Assembly: GCA_028023455.1 (NCBI GenBank) | Contig: JAQFVV010006274.1 | Location: 994,001-1,058,000 of the forward strand | Reading direction: 5' to 3' | Length of the DNA: 64,000 bases | Source: Epiperipatus broadwayi | Taxonomy: Eukaryota > Onychophora > Udeonychophora > Euonychophora > Peripatidae | Shown here: positions 10,536 through 20,997 of the stretch, one piece after another | Numbering within the stretch: position 1 is the stretch's first letter | Layout of the letters: the number at the start of each line of letters is the position of its first letter | Translations under genes and position numbers: made by a program | The notes under the pieces: generated by a model | Seen by the model: only the letters and a program-made list of their open reading frames with translations | The model's database searches: none | What the model was told of the DNA's origin: nothing

Positions 10536-10677
10536 CTATGATTTGTTTATACTAATCATTCTCTGATAGGAGGCTGTAAGATTGCTCTTTCTTCATCTTG
10601 TGGCAGTCTATGATTTGTTTATACTAATCAGTCTCTCATAGGAGGCGTAAGATTGATCTTTCTTCAACCTGTGGCCC
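10536..10677 (+). repeat. 72-bp tandem duplication
   Basis: CTATGATTTGTTTATACTAA starts at 10536 and again at 10608. The two units share ATAGGAGG, GTAAGATTG and TCTTTCTTCA and differ at a handful of places. No coding potential is seen. Confidence 0.85.
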
Positions 10678-13674
10678 AGAACCTACAATGATTAAATTTT
10701 CAAATTAATTAAAAATAAAAGTTTTGCGATGAGTGATTTCAGAATAAGCATAGTGCTTCTTAACCTGATGGTCAGTTAGCAGAAACCATCCATAGGACTT
10801 GGCTGTATTCTTACTACTATCTACTTATTTTACTCAATGATTTTACATTATATATTGGAATTGTAGATTTCCAGCTTCTTCATAAATAAACTAAGCTAAA
10901 AATAAAGTTGGTATTAGATAGTTATTTGTTTTATTTTTAAGGTCTAATAAAATACTCATATTATGTGGATTTATTCACACTGCTATCTAGTTTTTATTGA
11001 TTACTGAGGCTTACAATAAATAACTCTGTGTGAAGAGAAACTACTCTTGAAAATATTTGTTAAAAACAAGATCATTAAAACCAGTCAATACTTAGACAAT
11101 CCCAATATCAATAACAATCAACAATCTCAAACATCTGAATTACATATGTGCATGCTAAAAATGTGTGCACTATATATTTTTTTTTTTTTGGTAATTGTAC
11201 AATTTTAATATTAAATTATAAGTAGGTGCATACTGTATATTAAAAATTCTATTATGTTTGTTTTAAATGTATGTTATCTGCTGATGGCATTTATCTGTTC
11301 ATTTCTGTACCCATGTAACGACTTGGAATCAAATAACACAGAAATGAGATTCTTACTTTAATTTTTTTTTTGTACATTTTTCCATAATCTTAATTGACAG
11401 TTTTTGTCAAATAATTTTGCCACAAAATGTTCATTAAAATATATATATATGTATATGAAATAATTAATAATATAGTGATTTATATATCTCTAATATGGTG
11501 AAAGTATTTTTCACACATGCACTAAAATTGACTCACATGTGTGCCGGTCGGATTTGTATGTTCACGTAACAAGATCAAGCATCTAGGCAAAAGTACCTCG
11601 AATCCAATCATGCGCAAGATATACAGGTCAGGAGCACTCATGAAATCTGCCCTATTTGCATATTCCCCAGATCTATAACATTATGAGCAACAATCCCGAT
11701 GACATCGATTAATCCACTTCTCATCCACCAGCATCGATCATCGGAGACACAAAAGACTCAAGGCTAACTCATGATAGAATAACTTAATAACAAGCATGTT
11801 AATTATGTGTAGAGCGGAGATCATCTAGTCATATTTAAGCTTAAGAAATAACAATATTTATCTAACTAAAGAAAGCACTGATTCGAGTTTGATGTATATA
11901 TATTTACGATTTATTAATAATAATTGTCGGGTCATTTAGCCGACGTGAGCCTCAGGATTATTATAGATATTTATTTGAATCATTTTATACAATAACATGA
12001 TAATTGCGGCTATGCCAATAATATATGTATGTGTTTGAATAAATTAGCGATATTAGAATAGATTATTAGAACGCTATCACATCACCAGAAATGAAAAGAG
12101 CATTTGATTACTTCAAACAATAATTTTAACATAGATAATATTCGATTACATTTAATGATGGTTAACTTGGAAATTTAGATAATCAATGCGCGGGATGGGT
12201 AATGAACAATTTATACAAACGATACTAAATTTATCATATTAAGACTTATATTAAACTAATGGCAATATGTTTGTTTAAATAAATCATTTCATTACGGCTT
12301 ATGAATACTTCTGGGCTAATGATAAGATAAGGAAAAGCGGTGCGTGCATGGTGGCTTATTGGGTCGGTCCTTTTATGGATCCTGCAGTGTGCTTCGCGAA
12401 TTCTAAGAAGTGACCGATTTCCTCTGCAAACTTTGGCAAGGTCAGTTTGACGAACGAAGGGCGGCCGGCTATGCTTATCGGGCTGGTTTTTCCAGAGCGA
12501 TCACCGTATAAAGCATGCTCATAAGACCGTGGATGTCCCCCAGGTGGTTTTTACAGCCAGGTTTAAGGACAGAGAGATGACGATGGGGTCTGACTTTGTG
12601 GTTGCCTCCATGTAAGAAAGAAGCACAAATACATATATATAAATAGAATGGCCTTTATGCACTAAACGCTTATTAATAAAGCATAAATATATTTCTGAAA
12701 TTAAAGATTATTGGGACGTATTTATTGCCCACAAATTATGAACTATTCAGCGTAATGACATGGCTTCACTTTAAGCAAACAGGGATAATAATTATACATA
12801 TAAATATAGAATAAAAAGGTGGAGGTCCCCCTCCCCCTTACATTATATTTCTTAATGTTATTCATTACTTTTTACACATTAAATCTCAACTTTGGTTGAT
12901 TTATGCCCTTGTGAAAATACATTAATTGATTATAAAATAAATGGTTGGTCGTAATAGCTAAGATTAAATTCACATATATAATATAGTTGAAAAATAAAAG
13001 ATAGCGCATTATTTAGGAAGGAGAATGGAAAAAAACAGATGTCAAATCTGTTTTTCAACAGTAAACATGAAAAATGTAATTAATTTATTTCTCTAAAACC
13101 GCGAGCATCTGGGCAAGCTGAATAAGACTTGTTTTGATCAATTAGAAATTATTTACCCAGTAAATGATGGGTGGGGAAAACAAAATAAGTTATATGCTGG
13201 CGATTTTAGAATATTATTGGCATTAACTTTAAAAGATAAATACATAAAAACATTAATATAAATTGTTGGCCGCTTTTAAATAAAAGAAAAGAAAAACATT
13301 TTATATAAGAAGCTTAGCATAAATTAGTTATATAGAGTTATATATATATATTTGAAGACATTTAAAAGATATAGAGTTTAAAATATACACATTACATAGA
13401 AGGCAGGATTTTAGGAATTATAAGCGGTCTGAGTTCTTTACCTTGATGATTGAGAAAAGCATTTCACTAGGAATCAGTCCATCGGTATTGTCACTAGATC
13501 TAGGGTAGCGGGATGATTTGAGATAGCACTTCATTTCATTGGAAAGACATATGTAAAGTTCAGTCGCACGGAGTACGGAAGCTTCGTTCCTGGGATCAGC
13601 ATATTAGAACGGAGGGACAAGGCGAAATTTACTACTCACAACACATTGCGTGAAAATTACATCGGGCATGGATT
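10678..13674. other. gene-free stretch with a GC-richer island at about 12340-12610
   Basis: No gene was recognised. The part at 12280-12611 is less AT-rich than its surroundings. On the minus strand one frame has only two stops over about 100 codons (it includes RPPFVRQTDLAKVCRGNRSL), which suggests decayed coding sequence, but I cannot assign a family. Short GC-richer patches also occur at 11530-11760 and 13430-13640. The remainder is AT-rich. Confidence 0.4.
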
Positions 13675-13765
13675 ATGTTTAGCAGCATGGCTATTTAATG
13701 ATCTCCTCTTCCTTGTGGATTCAAATCCAGCAGTATTTATACTTTTAATTTGAATTTGTAACTAG
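13675..13765 (+). repeat. tRNA-like SINE head
   Basis: TAGCAGCATGGC resembles the pol III A box and is followed about 35 bases later by GATTCAAATCCAG, a close match to the B box. The spacing fits a tRNA-derived SINE head. No cloverleaf acceptor stem is visible. An imperfect inverted match of the CCAGCAGT region at about 13770-13780 (ACTGCTGG) is also present. The SINE body and tail could not be delimited. Confidence 0.45.
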
Positions 13766-14337
13766 GCAACTACTGCTGGACCTGAGGCGGTTTAAGCACT
13801 TAGATTTCATTTGGAATCGTTTGGCCAGATACTCTTATCTGGTAAGATGTTTGAAACAATGCAAGTTTGTTATCAGTTTCTCGAACGATTGTTTTAAAAT
13901 GAATCTTATGATTTTAAAACAAGCTAGCGTGGACAATTTACACTAATGGGTTTATTTTATTATTACCAATTTGTAATCTTCTATTTTAATCTAAAAGGTC
14001 TTCCGGGTTATTGTTTTTCGAGAGACTTACTAACAAGATTGCATCATTTCTGGCTACAAACTTACATATGAAAAATATAATAAGCATCATATATAATATC
14101 TTATATATATATTTATTATTTATGCCTGCATACACATGAGAATATTATTATTAAATTAAATATTAAATTGAAACACATACGTTTATTTTATGCTATTGAG
14201 TAAAGAAATATATTATTAGTTATGTGTATACGTGCGTAAGGACGAGTTTGAATACGGTTAGGTGGTAGGAGATTGGACGTGGGCTGTGAAGCAGGATCTG
14301 AGCATCAGGTCATCTGCTTCACATGACCATACCTAAA

Positions 14338-14668
14338 TTAGAGTTTAAACTTATTATATCTGATTTTTAAATCGGCATATTACTTCCCTATGATATAGTT
14401 TTAACAAGGCTGTAAACCTTAGCAATGAGCGTCTGAAAAAATCGTCACTAGGGACCTCTGTAGGTCTTTAAAACACATGCTTACGCTATGAAGTGACGAT
14501 TTTTTCAGACGCTCATTGCTAAGGTTTACAGCCTTGTTAAAACTATTACTGAAATAATAGTGAGCGTTTAATAAAATTTATAATTCCCTATGATATGTAA
14601 ACTGAATTTGTACAAGTAATATGCTGATTTAAAAATTAGTCTCATAATGAAGTCAAACTTTAATTTAG
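14338..14668. repeat. long foldback with a perfect 55-bp-arm hairpin
   Basis: Bases 14395-14449 are exactly reverse-complementary to 14492-14546, giving a 55-bp perfect stem with a 42-base loop. Outside this, 14338-14393 pairs imperfectly with 14615-14668 (TCGGCATATTACTT against AAGTAATATGCTGA), so the whole behaves as a nested foldback. No coding sequence lies inside. It may be a MITE or a hairpin-type element. Confidence 0.9.
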
Positions 14669-14721
14669 ACATGGTCAATAATTTTTGCTTTATTTAAAAA
14701 AGATGCTCTAATCATAGATGG

Positions 14722-15300
14722 GTGATGTATTTATGTATGCTTCAAAAGATAAAATTACTAACATTCTCTCAGAATTTAATAAAAAAATCTTCATTGGAAT
14801 GGACCTTGGAAGTGGAAGATAAAGATCAAGACATAAATTTCTTGGACTTATTTATTCAAAGTCATAAATCTATGCTTGGCTATAAAATGATCATAAAACT
14901 GATGAAAGTGAGAGGTGCTATCCACCCTAAATCTCATGTGCCAATTTGAGCATAAAATTGCAGGGCTAAAGATATTTTTTACATTGAAACAATATGAAAC
15001 TGATAGAAAACTTAACATTGAAGAATATATCAAAGATCTTACAGACATAAACATTTGACATTAATAAAAATAGTAAAAAAATTTTTTATATGAACACTAA
15101 CAAAGCTGCTATCAAGAATATTCCACCCAAGCCATAAATGAGCCTCCCGTATATTCCTAGCATATCAACAAAACTGGAAAATTTGCTCAGACATTGCTTG
15201 AATGGTATTTAGAACACTGTCCTCTCTTAATAACATTCTGAACAATACTAATATAGTTTTAAAACCATTATTGCAGGAGAGTGATTATCAATTTTAGCCC
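14722..15300 (+). pseudogene. Penelope-like element remnant (end of RT and connector)
   Basis: The 75-codon open frame at 14722-14949 contains WTLEVEDKDQDINFLDLFI. This fits the segment near the end of Penelope-like reverse transcriptases where an acidic E-x-E precedes INFLDL. IHPKSH follows, where the family has S-x-HP-x-x-H/K. After frameshifts and stops, a segment starting near 15137 reads MSLPYIPSISTKLENLL, matching the LPY-x-x-x-x-S-x-K connector typical of the family between RT and GIY-YIG domains. The catalytic part of the RT and the endonuclease are missing. Assignment is from motif pattern only. Confidence 0.6.
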
Positions 15301-16650
15301 ATGTGTGAAGAATAATTCCTTCAACAATATTACATATATACATTTATCTAAGTTTGCTTTATAATCATCATTTTATAAATTTTAAAAGAAAAAAAAACAA
15401 CAACTTATAGACGTCATGTTGTAGTTTTATCTTTATTTCTCAGCTTGAGTCAGTAATTTAATTGGTTTACTAAGGATAGCAAATCATTGTAGATTGTCAA
15501 CTCCTAACTTTTTTCTTCTGCATAAAGTGTCGTTTTATATATTAGTAAATATTTTCAAATAATATTTTTATGCTCATTAGACAGACTTTTAGAACATTTT
15601 TTTTTTTTATTCAAGAAAATTTTTGAATCATTAAATAAAATGTTGAATTTGATTTGAAATCTTATAATATGAAAAATGTTTATCATAGTAATCATTCAGA
15701 GAATGATGAATTTAAATTTACAAGAATAGTAAACTATGGTATTCAATATTTAATGATAAAGTATAAATTATTAACAGAATGAGAAGTAATGGCATGATTT
15801 TACATAAGAAACATCACACAAAATATTTTTAAATAGTTGTGTTTGCTTATGATGGTTGTAAATTTAGAATTCTAATATTATGTTTTGTTGGATATTTTAA
15901 TTTTTTAGGGGGGCATGATTAAATTTTCTTCAAAAAAAAAAACAACAGACTTAATGATTGAAGAAAACTCTTGGTTATCATTACTAATGATGGCATGTTG
16001 ATGAAATTTATAGTGGCTTGTATTTAAAAGCATTATTTTTTACTTTTATAATAATAGTAGTATTCTTATGATAATAATAAAGAAAGCAAAATACTAATTT
16101 TTTTATTTTTTACTTTCAATACCTTATTTTGCTTCTTTTATTTTTTCTCAAATAATATTATTAGAGAATGAATATATTTAAAAAAATTTTCAAGTATATA
16201 TTTTTAAATCAATATATTTATGTTACATATTTATTGTTGAGGCTTGTTTTTTCTGCAAGTTTGTTGCTTAGATGATAATCTAGGCCAACTATATAGTCTC
16301 ATTTGTCATGGCAGTAATGGATCATCATATGTTGATAGCTCATTTAACGCCCTTTAACAGATAAGGTCCAAAAAACATGTTACATCAATTTGCTTTTTAT
16401 CAGATTATACTTGTTATAAGTGCTCACTTTACCGGCAAAAAATTTTAAATTGGCAATTTTTTAAAACAATTAAAACCCTTAGGAAAATTAATCTAAAATT
16501 GCGATAGTTTCAGTAGTTGTTGATACATAATGAACTTGTATTTATGCCTATGTGAATTCTCCATTTATCAATTTGTGATTTTATTCTTACTAGGAAAGGA
16601 ATTCTTGTTTAACATTTAAGAAATTTTTGATAAATATACATTTCTAGTGT
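15301..16650. other. gene-free AT-rich stretch
   Basis: Poly-A/T runs and short AT-rich frames only; no repeat pair or gene was recognised. Confidence 0.5.
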
Positions 16651-17640
16651 GATTTTTTTTTTTCATAAGAATTTTATTGATTATATAATATGTTTACATT
16701 AGTACAATGGTGAAAGCAATACAGTTAATGACAAAGCTGGGATGAAGATCACACAACTAGCCTTGCAGTCAGGAACAACTAAAATCTGAAATGGAAAGAC
16801 TGTCCAATATAGTTTTAAAAATAAATAAAGGAGTTAATTTTTTGTCTCTCGTGGATAGTCCGAAGCTTTGATATGAATGATTGACATGGTTATCAATGGT
16901 AGGATTAAGATAAGCATACATCTAATGGACCAATGGGCAAAGAGTAAGAAAGTGGAAATCCTAATATACAGAAACACGCCATTGCCAATACTGTTGATCA
17001 GGGTAGTGAGAGTGGGCTTCTGGCTTATATAGATAGAGGCTATAATATCTATAACATTGAAGTGAGGTACAATGACAGAAAACATGTAAACTTGGTCTCA
17101 TCTTTTCTATAATGTAAAGGGAAGACCTGGTCTGTGTGTGAGCCCCTACGGGTGACCAGAATATGGTTTGTAGGAAGAGCATTTAGGTTTATTTTGATTG
17201 GAAAGTCTAAATATTTATGTTCCAGGGCCACCGCTTGAATTTTTTAATAATGGTATGATTAGAGAAGGATAAAAAGGGTGGACAAGAAGCAGTATCCTTA
17301 TTCATAAGATATGCCTTCCAAAAGTTAATTTTTTGAAGATTTGGTTTAATAGGTATAATGGTAAATTTTGAGATGTGCTCTAATAGGGAGAACAACCAGC
17401 TCTTCTCAGGAGGAAGAGTGATGTCCATAGGGGAAATAGCGGTGAAGCATAATGCATCAGGGAACCGAGGAAAATTTGTTAGGATGGTATTATAGGCACA
17501 TTGGAATTGGAATGTTGCAATGGAGTGTTGTGAAAGTCCATTGAGTTTTGTATGCTTCTGAAGGTTTCTGAGGCTAATCGCTACAGTCCTGCCCTTCCAG
17601 AAAAGTTTTGAGCATAAAGTGTTTATTTCCTTAATAAACT
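16651..17640 (-). mobile_element. Tx1/L1-like LINE, 5'-truncated 3' end (copy A)
   Basis: On the minus strand the sequence runs from the RT thumb region to a 3' end with AATAAAATTCTTATG followed by a poly-A run (seen as the T run near 16651-16662 on the plus strand). Its protein matches two other copies in the window: FIKEINTLC near the 5' end parallels FITKINSLC in the 26-kb copy, and NALPTNHILV parallels KALPTNHFLV in the 55-kb copy. The 5' end is lost just above 17640, as is usual for LINE insertion by target-primed reverse transcription. No clear target-site duplication was found. Confidence 0.75.
16834..17640 (-). pseudogene. C-terminal part of a Tx1/L1-like LINE ORF2, frameshifted
   Basis: Three overlapping minus frames (17640-17207, 17231-17049 and 17085-16834) together give the region after the RT catalytic core. 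In order: an L1-type thumb segment (TVAISLRNLQKH), a segment with IIKKFKRWPW and NALPTNHILV, a degraded zinc-like segment, and GVFLYIRISTFLLFAHW, which aligns with GVFAAIRMGMFLLHAVW of the 55-kb copy. The protein would normally supply RT activity for element copying. Several frameshifts make it non-functional, and the RT catalytic motifs are not present in this truncated copy. Confidence 0.7.
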
Positions 17641-20129
17641 CTCATGAGAAATTGATGATTTGAACTCATATCCACACTTCCTATGATTCACTTTAATTTT
17701 TTACATTTATCATTGTTTAATTATTTTAGATTTTATTTATATCAAATCTTTGTGTAAATTAAGGCATTTATTATTTTTAATTTTATTCAAGTATTATATA
17801 AATTATGGGGGGGGGGCTCTTTTATAAAATAAAAAAAGAAATATGTAAATCATGTTACTAAGATCAATCAATTTGGTAAACAGAATCAAATTTGTATTGA
17901 TTGCTACATCTATGACTGACACCAGTCAAAAAGATAGCTAAGCACATTAAGTTAAACTATTCCTTAAACCTTTGCTTCATATGTTTTTTTGCATATATTT
18001 ATTTTGTTACATTGTATTTGAGATAAAACTTATATTACCTTTATTACAGTATTAAATAACATTTACTCGGTCTACCATAGCATTATTAAAAAGCAGAATT
18101 TGCTTTCATAAATTGACATTATCTTAATTGATTAAAAAATATTTTATTATTGAACATTTATTTTTGAAAAAGCATAAACGCATTGGTTAATATAAGCAAA
18201 GTTTTATGTAAATAAATAAATAGGAACATTTATGAATTAAAAAAAACAACAACAATTTTTTAATGTTCATATTTTTTCCCTTTACCTTTAATTTAAAAAG
18301 AAAACAATGCCATTTTGCCTCTGTCCATGTAATTTTACTATTACTAATTCTACATTCATTATCTTCAAATTGAACCTTTAAAGCTAATTATTTTTGTTTT
18401 TTTAAAACAAAATGAATTGTCTTTTTTATTAGGTTTTTAAATAACTAATAATGAATATTTGGCAATATTTTTTAGGATTTTCATTTTTGTAAATTAAAAA
18501 CAGCTTATATATATATGTATTATTATGTAAACAGTAATTTCACAATCATTTAAAAATATGAAATTTAGTTTTTGTCTATTGATAATGTTAAAAATAATTT
18601 TTGTATTGTAATCCTTTCAGATGTCAGAAATTTATTCAGTTGGGTAAACTTTTTTTAAATTTTTGTTCATAATCCTAAGGTTTTTTTGATGCTTTACAAT
18701 TTTAAATTTATACTTTGGGGTTTTACTTGCAGATGATTTATTTTCATATATAAAGTGATATTAATGATTTTGTTCAGACTGAAAAGATGGTATTTTTTTT
18801 AAAGTTTAAAATGTATTTTATGCTGTAAGTACAAGAAATGTATTTTGATAATTAGGAAAATATTTAATATGATACTACTGTATTCTTAAAGATAGCAATA
18901 TTTATATTTCATTTGTCTTTTTTCTTTGTATAATCTGTAAATGTAAAAAATGCAGATAGCAATAGTTATATCTAAGTATCATAGATGCTTTAAAATTTAA
19001 GGTTCGAAAGTCATTCTTGTATTGTCAAAAATGATTGCATTATAGTACATAATATGTTTAAATTATCCACATATTTTTTAAATTGCTTTGTTTTGTAAAC
19101 TTCTAATCTGTGATGTTTATGAAACAATAAGTATCTAATAAGGTACTATTTAATATCTTTAAAAGATAGCAATATCTGTATTTTGTTTGCCTTTTTTTAT
19201 TACTTTTAGTTTTATGTTTAAACTGTTAGTACAATACTTTTTCAAAGATGTAGATGTTAGTCAAGTCATTGAAATAAAAAAGAAATTACATATTGTAGTA
19301 GTTAGATAGATGAACTAAATTTAAAGTCCTGCAATCAATTTTAGGGTATCAAAAATTGATTACAACAAAGTACATAACATCTTTAAAATATTTGAGTATT
19401 TTTAAGCTTTTGCATCATGATATGATTGATTTCGTAAACATTTTGTCTATGAAACTTTTGTTTTATGAAGCAGGAAGAATTTTTATAATGTTTTACACTA
19501 ATTCAATCATATTTCTGCTAAAATGTGAAGAATGCATTTGTGAACAATGATGACACAAATTATTTGGAAAATTTGCATATTATATTAATTAAAGTAAAAT
19601 AAATGATGATAAATACCTTACTTTATTAATAGGAAATATTATAATTTAATAAGGACATTGTTATCAGTGCATGCACCACCACTCATGTTTATGAAATAGA
19701 GTTGAATCCAGGCTTAGATAAATTAAAGTCACAGACAGGCTTATGACTTTTTTCCAGCCTAGCCATCCATAGCTAATCCAGCTGCCTTACTAGAAAGTAA
19801 AGATTGAAGGTTAATTTGACTTGATGCTAAATGTAAAGTATGATTATAGAATAATGGAGGTTTCACCATTGAATGAGAAGTTCTCTTACAGGCGTTATCC
19901 AAACCATTTGAGAGTGTTTTCACTGGATTTATTATACAATTACATAATTGATTTAGTGTTTTTTATTTTATAAAGATGCTAATTTTATATATAATTATAA
20001 ATGTTTTGTTTATGTTAATATAAGTTACTTTTAGATTTTTTTGTTTGTTTATTTTATAGATATTGATTATTTTTATAGATATGTAAATTATTCTTTTTTA
20101 ACATTTATGCCTTTATCTTTGCTTTAGAG
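17641..20129. other. AT-rich stretch with a diverged tandem duplication
   Basis: No gene was recognised. Sequence at about 18855-19110 recurs in diverged form at about 19125-19445. Shared pieces in the same order include AAAGATAGCAATAT, a long T run, AAATTTAA(A/G)G, ATTGATTACA/ATGATTGCAT, AGTACATAA and TTTTGTAAAC/TTTCGTAAAC. A poly-G run lies near 17807-17815. The open frame at 19356-19550 is within the duplicated sequence and has no domain. Confidence 0.45.
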
Positions 20130-20997
20130 CAGTGGTGCCCAACCTTTAACTTGACGCGAGCCAGTTGAGAATTTAAAAAAATTTGGGGAGCCACAATTAT
20201 ATATTACATTTTTCATATTACATTTATAAACATGGTACTTGGGTACTAAACCTGCAATGTAGGGAGATAGGTGGGGGGGGTGGCCTATTCACATTGGTAT
20301 CAATCCGCCGTTTCTAATGTGGCCAAAATAACGTGTACACGGATCTTTCTCGATGAAAACATCAATATATACAGCAAAATATATATGTGTACACGAATCT
20401 ATCTCGATAAAAACAACTATTTACAGCACTAAACATCAATATATATATACAGCAAAATATATACGTGTACACGGATAAAAACAACTGTTTACAGCACTAA
20501 ACATCGATATATACAGCAAAATATATACGTGTACATGGATCTATCTCGATAAAAACTATTTCCAGCACTAAACACAATATATATACAGCACCAAACCAAA
20601 CGTCTACAAGGATCTTTCTCGATAAAAACAACAATATATACAAGAGCACTAAACACAATATATATATATATATAGCACCAAACCAAACGTGTACAGCAAA
20701 AAAAAAAATGGTGTAATATGTTAAAAAGAAAAAAAATGTAAATACATTTTATTTATTAAAAATTTGGTAACATACATATAAATTACAATTACAGGAAAAA
20801 TATATTTTATTTAATGTGAAACCTGACACTGCATATCGTTATTGTTTGTATTGTAAAAATGTTTATTTTTTAGTGTGTGCATGTGCCATCAAGGAACATA
20901 AAATATTTTATCAATTTTTTTGAAGAGTGCAATTCGAGCCACATTAAACAGTTACGCGAGCACATGTGACTCGCGAGCTACGGGTTGGGCATCCCTG
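20130..20997 (+). mobile_element. hAT-type non-autonomous element with perfect 8-bp target-site duplication
   Basis: The element begins CAGTGGTGCCCAACC and ends GGTTGGGCATCCCTG, an imperfect 15-base terminal inverted repeat of the hAT pattern. It is flanked on both sides by CTTTAGAG (20122-20129 and 20998-21005), an exact 8-bp duplication, the size made by hAT transposases. It has no transposase and carries a tandem repeat array at 20331-20700. It depended on a transposase encoded elsewhere. Subterminal GCGAG motifs near both ends could be transposase binding sites; that is inference. Confidence 0.92.
20331..20700 (+). repeat. minisatellite-like array inside the hAT element
   Basis: About five imperfect copies of a 60-80-base unit are present. 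Each contains ACGTGTACACGGATC-like sequence, CTCGATAAAAACAA, a CAGCACTAAACA block and a stretch of TATATACAGCAAAATA. Unit lengths vary through TA expansion. Open frames across it (for example 20489-20686 minus) are repeat artefacts. Confidence 0.85.

Noticed and set aside
10750-10780. GTGCTTCTTAACCTG resembling a hAT terminal repeat
   Set aside because: No matching inverted end or 8-bp duplication was found nearby.
20489-20686. 65-codon minus frame in the hAT element
   Set aside because: It is a read-through of the minisatellite array (Tyr/Ile/Val-rich repeats), not a gene.
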